Notes: a model not told the origin generated them from the sequence alone. A DNA stretch of 64,000 bases from Asterochloris sp. CNOR1 (GCA_963969365.1 OZ017765.1:53501-117500), one strand, 5' to 3'. Counted from the stretch's first letter, positions 10,825 through 27,604 are shown. A program made the numbers and translations.

Positions 10825-12142
10825 AGTTTTTGTTTTACGTTACACGTGATGCTTTTAATAACAAGCAAGAGGTACGAGAAAAAGTAATTGTTGAACCGCC
10901 CATACCTACTCGGCTTTTTTTGCTTGTTGCTCGTGTTGTGCCATATGTGCAAAGTTTGTTTATACATGTTTCGCGATTCAAGATGAAAGCAACTTTTACT
11001 TTTCTTAGTGATAAAAAGCAGTACAAGTGCAGCACGTCTTCTATCTTCCCTAGGAAGAAACAAGTGTTGCTTTGCGTGCAAAAACAGTTCTGTCTTCAAA
11101 CAAGCAAATCAATTTTGGCTAAATCCGGGTAAATAAAGCGAATCGTAGAAGAAAGTATAACATAATAAGGATTACATTCAACTCAATCGCACGTGTTACG
11201 TCTTGCCTATGGCACGAAAAGTTACAAAACCAACACATACAAACCAATTTGTTGGCAAAACGCCTTTACACGCTTGTTAATTACACAATCTTGCAGTGGC
11301 TGGAACCACGTGCTTGTTTTACTTGTTCTTTGTTTCGCACTTGTACCCTTCCTTGTGTTCCCTTCCTTGTGTTCCCTTCCTTGTGTTTTTTTTGGCTACA
11401 AGTAGTGCCTTTGGCCACAGGACACAACACGTGCTACCTGTGGTCCAGCAATTTGGTTGAGTTTTTTGCTTGGAAATCGCGTGATGCTTCGCACCTAACA
11501 CATGCGTGTCAGCACATAGGAACCATCTATTATCACCCCAAGTAATGGTTGGCACAAGCAGTTTTATCCTTACTTGTGCACAACAAAACCTTATAAGAGT
11601 AAAAACTATAAAAAAACAAAAGCTTCTCTTATAAGAAAAATGTTTTGGTTTAAAAGTAAAGGTAATGCTGGTTGTATGCAACAAGTCCCAATGTATTCCT
11701 ACATTCGAAGGATAAATCGCAAAACATATTTTCTATAATAGCCGGCGGCAAGGGAGTTGTTGCCTTTGCTTGGCACAATCGACGAAACAGGCGCTTTCAA
11801 TCTTTGCAGCAAGTGCAAGTGCTTGCAAAAAGCTTTCGAGCGAACCTATTGTAGCCGAAGATAACACCACATTTGCCTGTTTTCTATCTGAATGGTTGAT
11901 ATTTGCTTTGTACATCATTTCTTTTAATCGCTTTGCTTACACGAATTATCTGGAAATGGTATCGTTAGTGATGGTCACAAAGGGGGTTAGAACAACTATT
12001 GTGTGACTTCTAATTACTTTAACCTAGAACAAACAAGCGTTTAGTAGTAACACTATTTTGGCAAGGAAATCAACAACCAGAAAATAAATTCAGACAAGCG
12101 ATTGTTTGAAATATAAAAACCTTAAAAACAAGATTTCAAATT
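10825..12142. other. intergenic between psb30 and psaM
   Basis: 1.3 kb without a supported gene. A 14-bp tandem repeat lies at 11346-11387 and is followed by the long version of family A (to about 11430). Frames of 98-121 codons here share repeat sequence and lack family features. Confidence 0.6.
11346..11387. repeat. 14-bp tandem repeat, 3 copies
   Basis: Unit cccttccttgtgtt is repeated exactly three times. The unit is itself a fragment of the dispersed 'acccttccttgtgtt' element seen at 7505-7532 and 54996-55010, so this is local amplification of a dispersed repeat. Confidence 0.95.
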
Positions 12143-12238
12143 ATGGAAGTTTCTACTTTTCAAATATTTATTGCCCTTTTTACCGCATTAGGTGCGGGTT
12201 TGTTGGCTGTTCGACTAGGTCTTGAATTATATAAGTAA
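12143..12238 (+). CDS. psaM: photosystem I reaction center subunit XII
   Basis: The 31-residue product starts MEVSTFQIFIALFTALGAG and ends RLGLELYK. It matches PsaM in length (29-31 residues), in a single transmembrane helix and in the diagnostic R-L-x-x-E-L-Y-K C-terminus. PsaM is a small one-helix subunit of photosystem I. It is the third member of the spaced psbK-psb30-psaM group. A TATAAA-like sequence lies about 35 bp upstream, and no clear Shine-Dalgarno is visible. Confidence 0.93.
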   Translation: MEVSTFQIFIALFTALGAGLLAVRLGLELYK

Positions 12239-16023
<3,785 letters not shown>

Positions 16024-16600
16024 TGGTACACGTTTTGTGTTATTGAGAATCCAATTAACTCTTACAATCTTTCACGTGCAAAGCAAGATCTGTTATCTGT
16101 TCGTTCTCTTGATGCAAAGCGGATGCTTTGCGACCATTTGTAACGTTAACCTCTGATTGTACGTTTCGCTTCTTACAGCCGGAGGTAACACAGGTGACAC
16201 CGAGTACCTTGTTATGTCGGAGAAACAGAAAGGTAGACCTTCTTGTTTTACCCTTGGTTCTACGGTTCTACACGCTAGTAAGTGTTGCGTCAACGAGTTA
16301 CGTCCTATCTTCGATCAAGGAATGGTTACACTTGTTTCGCACGACGGCAACACCTCCTAGCGCGTAGAACCGTAGCGCAATCGGTTGGCTACAAGTAGGT
16401 AGAACGCAACACGAATTTTAGCCTTTGTTTTTGCTTGGCACTATCTTAGGTTAACGCGCACGTCCATGTAACAATTGGTTTTTTTTTAACCTCTTTTATA
16501 GCATGCAAGAGGGCCATTACAAATTTAATCTTTGGTTTTCTTGTTTACTTTTTTCTTTTAAACTGTTACAAGTTTATCTTTACATCTATCAATAACGACA
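16024..16600. other. spacer after psbC
   Basis: Repeat-rich up to about 16440, including a partial family B element (16297-16330) and remnants of the 8-bp ccgtagaa unit (16361-16374). It then becomes AT-rich with no feature. No psbZ-like frame was found downstream of psbC. Confidence 0.6.
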
Positions 16601-16617
16601 AATTAAAAGCAATTATG

Positions 16618-16840
16618 GAGAATCTTAGCAGAACTTTAAATCTAAATAGGGTTGGGCCTATCAATTAGCTAACTCAGGCTTGCATAAATGTTGTTATGAG
16701 TTACTTTACGTCGCCCTGTAGGCGAGACTGGGTTTCAGGTATACAACTAGTGCGGCAATGTCTTGGGCGTGCTTAAGACGTTAATCCAAAACTGATGCAA
16801 ATTATGGTACAAGAGTATACCTTCACCACGCAGCCGAGAT
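16618..16840 (+). ncRNA. unidentified hairpin-rich segment, possible structured RNA
   Basis: This stretch lacks the dispersed repeats that fill other spacers and holds several consecutive small inverted repeats. They are atagg/cctat (about 16646-16661), taactca/tgagtta (about 16670-16703), tcgcc/ggcga (about 16709-16723), gtctt/aagac (about 16760-16779) and ggta/tacc (about 16805-16822). I could not match it to RNase P RNA, tmRNA, 5S RNA, a tRNA, or a group I or II intron core. A degenerate reading frame follows directly. The strand is assumed from the neighbouring genes. It may be a novel RNA, a diverged known RNA or chance structure. Confidence 0.25.
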
Positions 16841-17647
16841 CTTATGTTTGTTTTAGCAGGAGGCGGGTTAAATGCAAGTTACAATTATCTTAAAAACAAA
16901 TCTAGGAACAATCTTAAAAAACAGTTTCGAGAACAAAACCAGCCCGAAACCGAAAGTTACAAAATCGAATCATTTGTTTCTAACATAATTTATACCAACA
17001 ATTACCAAGGCATTATGTACCGCAAAAAACCAAGGAGTCTTTAGTGAGCATGCACTAATTGTTCAGTATACAACAAGTTATTGTTTGTTTTCGGTAACCA
17101 AAAAGTAGTTACAACACGAGTCTTTAAATTTAAAGCAAACAAATTTGTTTAGCAATAAAAGGAATTGGGTTTAACTCGGATTGATAAGAGAAACAAAAAC
17201 AAAGTGTTAGTGACGTTGTACACTATAAATAAAGAAGGTCCCTGCCAAAAAGAAATCATTGCTTCAAGACTAGACGACCAATTTGTAAAAGACTCGGAAA
17301 CGTTGTCTCATCATAGAGATTTTGCGTCTATCACTTCTTCTTGGCTTGCACTAACCACTAAGACGAGATTGAACAAAAAAAGTGTCGATGATTCTTTTAG
17401 CAAGACGTCGATCTCAACCAGTTCAGACAATTTACCTTTTTCTGTTATTCGGTATAAACAAATTGTTCAACCTAACAACCAAAAATCCAAAATTAGGCAA
17501 CAAATGATTTGCTGTCCGCCATCTTTACCTGCGACACGTCAAGGACGTTTTTGCACCCGATTTTTTGATTTCTTTTCGTGCCGAAGCTTTGTGCTTTGTT
17601 GGTACAGGTTTCGCTTTGGTGCGTTGGCTTTGCCGAAACGATTCTAA
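16796..17647 (+). pseudogene. degenerate reading frame of unknown origin
   Basis: One frame is open from 16796 to 17647 apart from four stops: TAG-TGA at 17042-17047, and a TAG and TAA just before 17160. The first part (ATG at 16844, 66 codons) is rich in N, K and S. The last part (17165-17647, 160 codons, no ATG at its start) is one of the longest frames in the window outside named genes and is not made of the dispersed repeats. I recognise no domain. It could be a decayed gene from a transferred element, or chance openness in an unusual stretch. No ribosome-binding site is visible. Confidence 0.25.
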
Positions 17648-19513
17648 AGAACCTAACACGAATAATAACTAGAAAAAGAATAAAAATTAGTTTTATATCT
17701 TAACTTGTGTATCCTTCTTAATTGCTTTCACTTCAAGTAAATTGGGATAAAAAACAAAACATTAACCGATTGCTACTAACCAAAGGTTGTCTTGATACGT
17801 CCGAAAAATAGTAAAACCTTGGGTTTTCAGCAAAAGGTACAATTGTTTCGCGTGAAAGTGCACCAATCCTACGTTTTGTACTTTCTGCGATTGGCAGGTA
17901 AGCAAAGCAAGTATTGCATGCAAAGCAAAGGGTACAAGTGTTGCGTGCCAAGTAAAAACGAAAGGTACAAAACGTTGGACAAGCAAAAGGTACAAAAACT
18001 AACTGCTTGCAAATGAATCTCTGGTAAAGAAAAACGTGATTCTTATTAAAAACTTTGCTTGGCAAACTATCCATACCGACGATAGAACGTAGCAACAGTA
18101 CGAGTTACCTTTGGCTACAAGAAAAAACTCGTACAAACCTTCTACCTTTCCGAGATCATAGGTAAGGCGCAACACGAATGGTTACACGTTTTTCTTTCGA
18201 TATGCAACCGGTTAACGTAAGTAGTTGCAAAGCACTACTACTAACCGTAGGCGCAAGCACGATTTAATAAGTATCATGTCTTCCTTTAGAAGAAGGTATT
18301 TCTACATGTTCTTTACTAGGAATCTATTTGCAAGCAAGACTTGCTTGTTTCAAAGATCTACCTTCTACCTAGAACGCAGGTAGGTGAGAAACTCTACCTT
18401 TGGTTGACGTGCTACTTTGTAAAGAAGGCGTGAAACAAAGTAAGATCTTCTCGTAGCCGAAGGTAACACAAGTATTAGTGTTTTGCTTTATCTTTGTTTG
18501 ACCTGCTGCTTTTTAATTGCTTGTGACATGCGCGTCCGAAGGAAATGTTGGTACAACCCAAGGTACTGCTTTGCATGGGTAAATCTACATCCGTAGGAAT
18601 TGCTTTGCACTTGCTTGGCACGCAAAGGGTACAACAAGAAACACGTGTTGCGTCAACCGATTGCCTCGCGAACAAAGATAATGTTTGCTTTGGTGCAAGC
18701 ACGAAGGGTACTCGCCAAAGATTGGTTACAAAGAGAGTTACCTTTGATTACACTTTCGAACCAAGTACTACTATTAATCGATTGTTTCGCGACTGAAAGT
18801 AGTTCCAAGCAATGGTACAACGTTCTCCAATTGCTTCTTGTACCAAGCAAGTAGGTAGACCAAAGGTGGAATGCAGCACGTTTACGGGGTGGAGCTTCCT
18901 TCCGCACACCCCCACGTTCTCCTTTGGACAGGCAATTAGGAAGTACCGCTTTCGAGCGAAGCACTACTACTAAGAAGTTTGTACTTGGTATCACCCCCAT
19001 CTCTCCCCTCACCTTTACGTGTATTTACGAACGATTGCTTCCGGACGTGTTGCACTCATAGTGTTTTGCAACCACTTGCGTTTACCTAGAACGCAGTTAG
19101 GTCGAAGCACGCAATTGAGAAACAATCGTTTCCTTTGGCGCCTGTCAACCCAAGGTAGAGGTTCGACCTAACTGCGTTCTAGGTAAACGCACGTCTTTTT
19201 TTACCAGCAATTCGGAAAAAGCAACCGGTTGACGTAACACGGGTCTTTGGAACATTACATTATGACCCTTAGTAAACACCAACTAATAAGGTTTATATAT
19301 TTTGCTTTGTTTTTTTACAGGACTAGCAGTATTAATGCTTGGAGTGGTTGTCAAGTAACACAAGGAAAAGTACAACCGTTTTGCTTTGCATTAGCTAGAA
19401 CGCTATTAGCTTACGTACAAAACCGCACTTGCAACTTTGCATGTCCAAAGCATTTGGTTATAAACCAATTAAGTAGGGCTAATACACAAACTAAGCGATA
19501 TTTGAACAGTTTA
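17648..19513. other. intergenic, repeat-built, with a large inverted repeat
   Basis: 1.9 kb. No gene is supported. It contains family C copies at 18366-18388, family A fragments, and the 29-bp perfect inverted repeat at 19078-19190. Frames of 74-120 codons run over these repeats on both strands. Confidence 0.6.
19078..19190. repeat. 29-bp perfect inverted repeat (family C arms)
   Basis: Left arm 19078-19106 and right arm 19162-19190 are exact reverse complements (core cctagaacgcagttagg), separated by 55 bp. Single or degenerate family C units also occur at 18366-18388, 23487-23513, 26779-26801, 31496-31530, 56549-56570 and 57208-57230. The arms could form a long cruciform or an RNA stem. Confidence 0.92.
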
Positions 19514-19584
19514 CGCGGGTAGCCGGATTCGAACCGGCGAGAAGAGCTTGGAAGGCTCACATGTTACCACTACATCATACCCGC
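19514..19584 (-). tRNA. trnG-UCC: tRNA-Gly (UCC)
   Basis: The minus strand gives a 71-nt cloverleaf with acceptor gcgggta/tacccgc, D-arm with gtagtggtaac, an anticodon loop containing TCC and T-arm gccggttcgaatccggc. It reads GGA and GGG glycine codons. No intron is present, whereas this gene has an intron in land plants. Confidence 0.95.
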
Positions 19585-20258
19585 ATTTATTGAAAATTAT
19601 CATGTTTTATCTAGAAAGTCAATCCCGTTTTTTCCTCTTATTCTCATCTCCTTGATTAGATACCTAACCAACTTCTATGAGGTGCACCTCCACGTCTACC
19701 TACTTGCTTTGCACAGAAAGCAATTGGTCAGAAGCATCACTTGTTGTTTTGTTTGTGCAATCTGTTTGATTTCTCGTAGAAATGAACGTGTGTGTATCCT
19801 TTCGGGGTTAAAAAAACATCATGTAATCTGGATGAATCGCCTTTATGCAAAACACTAACTTCTGGTGCTACATACAAAGCAATCGTACCCTTTCTAGACT
19901 TGTAGCCAAAGGCAACAGTACGGGTTACCTTTGGTTACACGTCGACGCAACAGGCAACCCGAATGGTTACACGTCTTTCTTTGGACATGCAGTCGGTCAA
20001 CACAAGTGGTTGCAAAGCACTACTGCTAACCGTAGACGCAATTAATAATCTCTTTTTTTATTAGCACGTCTTTACAAGTAGGTAGAAAAAGAAAGTCCTA
20101 CCTAGAACAAAGTTGGTTTTTGCTTCGCACTTGCGTGTCGACGTGTAACCAAAGATAGGGCATAATTGCCTTTGCCTACAACCCTTCCCTGACAAACAAG
20201 GAATACAATAAGAAGCACGCAATCGTTTTTAGATAGAACAAAGTAAGTAACTAAGTCC
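19585..20258. other. intergenic between trnG and unknown pseudogene
   Basis: About 670 bp with family A fragments (19900-19945) and segments similar to 18100-18250 (for example 'gttacctttggttaca' and 'gttgcaaagcactact'), suggesting local duplication. No gene is supported. Confidence 0.55.
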
Positions 20259-20290
20259 TTGCCTGCCGTGTGTTCTCACTTGGCAGGCAA
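20259..20290 (-). terminator. 9-bp-stem hairpin downstream of broken ORF
   Basis: ttgcctgcc (20259-20267) and ggcaggcaa (20282-20290) form a perfect 9-bp stem with a 14-nt loop. It lies 18 bases after the stop of the minus-strand frame ending at 20309. This is the position of a plastid 3' processing hairpin, although no T-run follows. Confidence 0.5.
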
Positions 20291-20308
20291 ATAGTAAAAG
20301 TTGTTACC

Positions 20309-20883
20309 TTAAAAATCTCTTTTTTGTTTTCTAAACCTGTTTAAAAGTTTCAAGATAAAATTACTAGTTACCTTCTTGTTTTTTTGTTTCACTACCTTTC
20401 GCAACCGTTCAACTTTTTGCATTAAAAGAGGAAGTGGGTTCTCAAAAGTCAATTTGCACGACAATCTAACAAATCGCTCGAACATTTTATCTAGTCTATG
20501 TTCAATAATTGGATGGAATTGGTTGTCCGGGATAGAACATATTTCCTCCAGCAGCTTTTTTACGGCTAGCATCTCTGCTATTAGCTCCCAATCTTTCCTT
20601 TGAGTTGCTTCACGAAAATCTAAACCAATCTCCCAACAATTTTCAAGTCAAACTTCTTTTTCTTTATAAATAACAGCTTTTTTTTTCTTCCTCAAAAATT
20701 AAATTCCAAGCCTCTATTTCGAGTGAGTTTCTTAATCCTATAAGCCTAAACATCTCCATTTTTCTTTTCAGAAGGAGATTTTTGGGGAGCGCAACCTACA
20801 TGTAAGGAGTGTACTTGGCTTGCAAGCTCGAGTAGTTGACTTCTCCAAGGTTCTGAAAGATCTTGATATCGTTTCACGTACAT
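20309..20883 (-). pseudogene. frameshifted gene of unknown family
   Basis: On the minus strand an ATG at 20883 opens 45 codons (MYVKRYQDLSEPWRSQLLEL at the start) and ends in TAG at 20746. A second frame continues directly from 20747 with charged helical sequence (SLEIEAWNLIFEEEKK). It fails just after a run of nine A at 20678-20686. A third frame carries on, with one in-frame TGA (20648-20650), then 112 codons (DFREATQRKDWELIAEM to RFRKQKRDF) to TAA at 20309. All three pieces look protein-like (W/E/L-rich, then basic coiled-coil-like), so I read this as one decayed gene of about 190 codons. I do not recognise the family. The area lacks the dispersed repeats and is AT-rich upstream (20884-20960), which suggests a late arrival. 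Sequencing error at the A-run is an alternative. Confidence 0.45.
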
Positions 20884-22175
20884 AAAAAAATAAAATTAAA
20901 AAATAAAATCAATCACACAAAGTATAGATTTGATAAAATCTAATTTAATTTAATAATACCATTTCTTTAATAACAACTTTGATTTATTAAAAATGGAAAG
21001 AGTATAACCTCGATTTTGTCATGGCTTACAACTAGCAAAGCTATTTGTATGGTTTGTTTTACGTTTTGTAACCTTTGGCAACACAGCTTTGCACCCTTTG
21101 GTTAGTAGCAACACAAACGATTCGTGTTGCATCAACCGAAGGTAGTGTTGCCTTTAGCGACAATAAGAAGCACACAATGGTTCGTAGGTAGAACAAAGTA
21201 AGTGCTTGCCTGCTTGCGTACTAGCAACGCGTGCCCTAAGTTAGCCTTTTTAGACTTATAACCAACCCAAGTCAAGGCAATGCTTGCTTTTTACGCACCA
21301 CGCACCAAGTAAAAGATGCAACAATTGTGGCCAACCGAAGGGAATGCTTGTACCCTTCCTTGTGTCACCTTTGGCTATAAGTAGGTAAGACGCAACACGT
21401 GCTTTGCATGGCCAAAGGCAACACGTAAGGGCCATCGGTTGATGCAACACGTGCAACATAATTCGTCTTGCTACGTTCGAAGGATGGGTCAGAGGACAAA
21501 GTAAAACCTATAAACAAATTAAAAACCAACTCAACACCAAACAGAGAGTGCAAAAAATAGGGTTGAGGTTAAGCAATTCTTCATTTTAAAACAAACCTAA
21601 AACAGCCCAACCAAATCAACGAACAATGATAAAGTAAGATTAAACTCTATCGGTTTAGGTTCTTTGGTTTTTTGTTTTATTCACATTGTGTTGCCTTTGG
21701 CTACAAGTGCAAAGCAAAGGTCGTTCACATTTAATAACAAAATTTACTGTTTTTTTATGTTTTAGAGGTGCTGCTGTTGCTTGGCACAAGCACGTAAGGA
21801 AAAACCCCTTGTGTAGAGCAATATGTGATTTTTTCCTGACTTTAGGTAAGGATTACGGCGCACAAGTGACACGTAAAGCAATATCTCCAGCAAAGTAGTT
21901 TGTAACAATAGTATAAAACAATTGTTTATACCGAACAAAGCTTACTGTTTTGTTTTTGTTAGGCGGTTGTTTGTTGTATAAATGGGTAATCTACTATTTA
22001 CACTTCTCATAAACCGTGTGCTACTATCACATGCTTTTCTGTTTCCCTTGACTTTTGTTTAAACCGATTTGGGTGGTATTTTCCCGATTAAAAGTAAAGA
22101 ATTTGCAAAGCATGGAGCGGACCGTAAGTAGCATAGAAACGCCTATTAGCTTGGCTTTTACATGAATTGAAACTG
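20884..22175. other. intergenic between broken ORF and psbM
   Basis: An AT-rich leader lies at 20884-20990 and repeats at 21060-21480, with a family A copy at 21688-21707. A near-perfect palindrome at 21911-21931 (gtataaaaca / ttgtttatac) follows. No further gene is seen. Confidence 0.55.
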
Positions 22176-22280
22176 TTATTCTGTCTCGCTAGCCGTTTTT
22201 ACATAAAGAATTAAAAGAAAAGAAGTAGGGATAATAATAAACAGTGCAGTAGCTATCAATCCTAAGATATTAACTTCCAT
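22176..22280 (-). CDS. psbM: photosystem II reaction center protein M
   Basis: The 34-residue product begins [19 protein letters not shown] and continues into [13 protein letters not shown]. This is the PsbM signature: an MEVN start, one transmembrane helix and a Y-V-K-T tail. PsbM lies at the monomer-monomer interface of the photosystem II dimer. It shares the minus strand with psaC, about 530 bp away. There is no strong ribosome-binding site, and 'acttataaaa' lies about 10 bp upstream of the start. Confidence 0.95.
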   Translation of the reverse strand: MEVNILGLIATALFIIIPTSFLLILYVKTASETE

Positions 22281-22812
22281 AATTTTTTATAAGTTAAGGT
22301 TTAATTTGTGTGCAAAGCACGCAAGTCATGTCTGTTGTGCTAAGCAATTCGTGTTGCGTCCTGTGGCCAAAGGCGCTACTTGTCGCCGAAGGGAACACAA
22401 GGAAGGATATCGCAGGTAACACGTACATGGAAAGTAGATTGAAGGTATTACCGCCACGTTTTTAACTTGTTGTTTTGCATGTCCAAACCATTACTCTCCG
22501 TCACAAAGCAACTCGTTAAATGTGCTTTCCTACAGATGCAATAGTGGTAGAAAGCATTGTTGGGTTTGTTTATTCTAAATATAAGCAAAAACACAAATTG
22601 TCTGCTTTCAGTCTACCTACTTACGTGCTTTGCAAGCACTTGCGCTTACATCCTATCTTCGATCAAGGAATGGTTAGAAGCACGAAACTGCTTTATGAAT
22701 AAAAAACCCGTACCGTTCGTGTCATAGGCAAAACGCAACTCACCTTTACTTGCGTCACAGAGTAGCAATATAAAGATGTTAAATTGGAACAAAACACATC
22801 CAGTAATTGAAT
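22281..22812. other. spacer between psbM and psaC
   Basis: Family A long-version repeat at 22340-22406 and a family B partial at 22646-22680. No gene is supported. Confidence 0.6.
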
Positions 22813-24589
<1,777 letters not shown>

Positions 24590-24841
24590 ATGTCTGGTGC
24601 TACTGGAGAAAGACCTTTTTCTGATATTTTAACCAGTATTCGTTACTGGGTAATTCATAGTATTACAATCCCGTCTCTATTTATTGCAGGGTGGCTTTTT
24701 GTGAGTACAGGTCTTGCGTATGACGTTTTTGGAAGTCCGCGACCAAACGAATATTTTACCGAAGACCGCCAAGAAGCTCCATTAATTACTGACCGATTTA
24801 ATGCATTAGATCAAGTAAAACAATTGTCTGAAGTAAGTTAA
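24590..24841 (+). CDS. psbE: cytochrome b559 alpha subunit
   Basis: The 83-residue product starts [20 protein letters not shown], the PsbE signature. It has one membrane helix and His23 as the axial heme ligand shared with PsbF. Cytochrome b559 is needed for photosystem II assembly and protection. An AAGGAG ribosome-binding site at 24576-24581 sits eight bases upstream. It leads the ancestral psbE-psbF-psbL-psbJ order on the plus strand, but here the psbE-psbF and psbL-psbJ spacers have grown to over 500 bp. Confidence 0.98.
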   Translation: MSGATGERPFSDILTSIRYWVIHSITIPSLFIAGWLFVSTGLAYDVFGSPRPNEYFTEDRQEAPLITDRFNALDQVKQLSEVS

Positions 24842-25561
<720 letters not shown>

Positions 25562-25580
25562 AAACCTTAAATTAGTAATT

Positions 25581-25697
25581 ATGGCTAAACCAAACCCTAA
25601 CAAACAATCTGTTGAATTAAATCGTACTAGTTTATATTGGGGACTGCTTTTAATTTTTGTCTTAGCTGTTCTATTCTCGAGCTATATCTTTAATTAA
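25581..25697 (+). CDS. psbL: photosystem II reaction center protein L
   Basis: The 38-residue product ([20 protein letters not shown] start, SSYIFN end) is full-length PsbL, a one-helix subunit at the photosystem II dimer interface. It starts with a genomically encoded ATG. It lies 19 bp after psbF, so the two are surely co-transcribed. Confidence 0.98.
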
Positions 25698-26231
25698 AAG
25701 GCCAAACCTTGTGCTTCTAGTGGCAAAAAATCCCTGCGAACGTAAGCGCAAGTGCTTGCAGAGCACGCAACTCTGAGGCCGAAAGAGAACGTGTAACCAA
25801 AGTCAACTCCTAGCAAAACACATGTTTCTAACGTTGGTCCGTAGCAAAAGGTTGTTTGCTTACCCAAAATGCAGTTATTGTCGCCAAAAGCAACACGTGT
25901 TGTATCTCAGCTAACTGCGTTCCAGCTAATGCAAAGCACTAACCTCTTGCTATGCACTAATGTTGAGCAAAGCGCTTTCCTTTGGACCATCTTTGGTTAA
26001 ACACGCAAAAGGCAAAATCGATTCTTTTCAAAACCAAGCTAATGTTACGTTCTACGGAATCTAATTGAAAGTTCTGTGAAGCGACACGTTTAGGGTAGGT
26101 TGTGTAAAGTAAAACATGTTGTTTCCTTGGCCGCAACAAGTTGAATCCTTTTACTCGGACAAAGTCACAAGCACCAGGTTTTGGTATGCACGTGCTCAGT
26201 TTTTTAAAATTAAATATTTAGGAGAAATAAG
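25698..26231. other. psbL-psbJ spacer
   Basis: 534 bp with degenerate family A and C fragments and no gene. Confidence 0.6.
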
Positions 26232-26369
26232 ATGTCTAATACTAATAATACTGGAACTACTGGACGTATTCCTTTATGGCTTGTGGGCACCGTTGTAGGT
26301 ATTGCAGCACTTGGTTTGCTTACTATCTTTTTTTATGGATCATATGTAGGTTTAGGTTCATCTCTATAA
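26232..26369 (+). CDS. psbJ: photosystem II reaction center protein J
   Basis: The 45-residue product has an N-terminal segment [20 protein letters not shown], one helix, and ends [13 protein letters not shown], all typical of PsbJ. The S/T/N-rich start is a few residues longer than the common 40-42. A GGAG ribosome-binding site (26220-26224 area) lies seven bases before the ATG. PsbJ takes part in photosystem II assembly near cytochrome b559. It is the last gene of the expanded psbEFLJ group. Confidence 0.97.
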   Translation: MSNTNNTGTTGRIPLWLVGTVVGIAALGLLTIFFYGSYVGLGSSL

Positions 26370-27334
26370 TCTGATTGCAAAGCATGTATTAAATTAAAAA
26401 TGATAGGTTTTGCCTGTGTTGTGCTTGCTTAAAAGAAAGCAAGACGTGTAACCATTCCTTGTGCTTCTAACCAAAGGTGATCAGATCTTGCCGCTTTACG
26501 AGATCTTTTTAGCGCACGTCCTTCTTGTGCGCAGCAATTTATGTTTTTTTCGGCTACAAGTAGGTAGAACAATCAACCGGTTAACATGCTGCTTTCTAAT
26601 TGCTTTTTGTGCTCGCAAAGCACGCAAGAAGGAAAACGTGAAACCAATTAAGATCTTTGGTTAGTAGTAGTGTTGCGTCAACTAATTGCTTGTTTTATGT
26701 TTTACTTGCCGCCTTGTACCCTTTGGCAACACGAATTGCTGCGCACAAGGAAGACGTGAACCAACCGAAGGTACTCCTATCTGGAACGTAGTTAGGTTTT
26801 GTACCCTTTGTGTTTGTAGCCTTTCTGCTTGTTTAACACTACTTTCGGTTAACGCAACACGTGCTTGTGGCTAAAGGGTACACTACCTCTGGTCCACGGT
26901 ACACCAATCGTTTGTGTTGCTAGGGTACAAGGCTGTGTTGCGAGAGGGTACAAAACGTGGAACAAACCATACAAATATTTTTGCTTTTGTAAGCGACAAC
27001 TTTTTGTTATCTAAAAACACAGATAAGTTGTTTTCTTCCTTAAAAAGTGAAAGGTTCAGTAAAATCTAATCAAAAGAACCCTCTTTATTTTATTTATACA
27101 GACAAAAGAACGGAATAGTGTTTTGGCCTTTTTCATGCAAAACACAACAAAAAGCTACTTTTGCAAGGTATAAATGAAAACAAGGTATTGAACAGGTTTT
27201 TTTGGTTGCTTAAAGTGTTCTGTGTTTTCGTCAAAAGTTTTGTCAAGTTTAGTTTAAACAAGCAATATCCTTGGTTGATCTTTTTTTTGCTCGCCCTAAT
27301 TGTGATTACATGTTATGCAACGTAAATCTTTTAA
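26370..27334. other. intergenic after psbJ
   Basis: Repeats (family A and C fragments) up to about 26960, then repeat-poor AT-rich sequence. A hairpin with arms ttatct/agataa lies inside caac/gttg near 27001-27034. No gene is recognised. Confidence 0.55.
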
Positions 27335-27556
27335 CTTGTAAGAGAAAACGAAAAACTACTCTTGCTAAAATTACAATTTTGTATCCTGGAATTACCCATT
27401 TACGCGCCAGATAGACTTTTAGTTTTGTCGTGTACACACGGTGTAGTGCAAAATATCAATATCTTTTATGGGCGTGATACGCGTTGCAAGATACATGTAA
27501 AGCAAATTCGCTCTAAGATAATAACAACATATCAACCAAAAACGGGGCGTAAATAG
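27335..27556 (+). CDS. small ORF of unknown function followed by a hairpin
   Basis: The frame is open from 27335 (TTG at 27362 is the first possible start of 65 codons) to TAG at 27554-27556. The product is unknown to me: a hydrophobic first half and a basic second half (GRDTRCKIHVKQIRSK near the end). A perfect 11-bp-stem hairpin begins 11 bases after the stop. That, together with the lack of dispersed repeats in the region, is the reason to list it. There is no ATG and no ribosome-binding site, so it may be a fragment or chance. Confidence 0.2.
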   Translation, partial: LVRENEKLLLLKLQFCILELPIYAPDRLLVLSCTHGVVQNINIFYGRDTRCKIHVKQIRSKIITTYQPKTGRK

Positions 27557-27567
27557 AGTTTGCTTTT

Positions 27568-27604
27568 AGCACAAAGCGAGTGCTTTACATTGGCTTTGTG
27601 CTAG
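27568..27604. terminator. 11-bp-stem hairpin
   Basis: tagcacaaagc and gctttgtgcta are exact reverse complements around a 15-nt loop. It may stabilise the 3' end of a transcript from either side. Confidence 0.5.

Noticed and set aside
16618-16840. RNase P RNA, tmRNA or intron identity for the hairpin-rich segment
   Set aside because: The conserved P4 sequences of RNase P, the tRNA-like ends of tmRNA, group II domain V and the group I P7 core were not found by eye. It is left unidentified.
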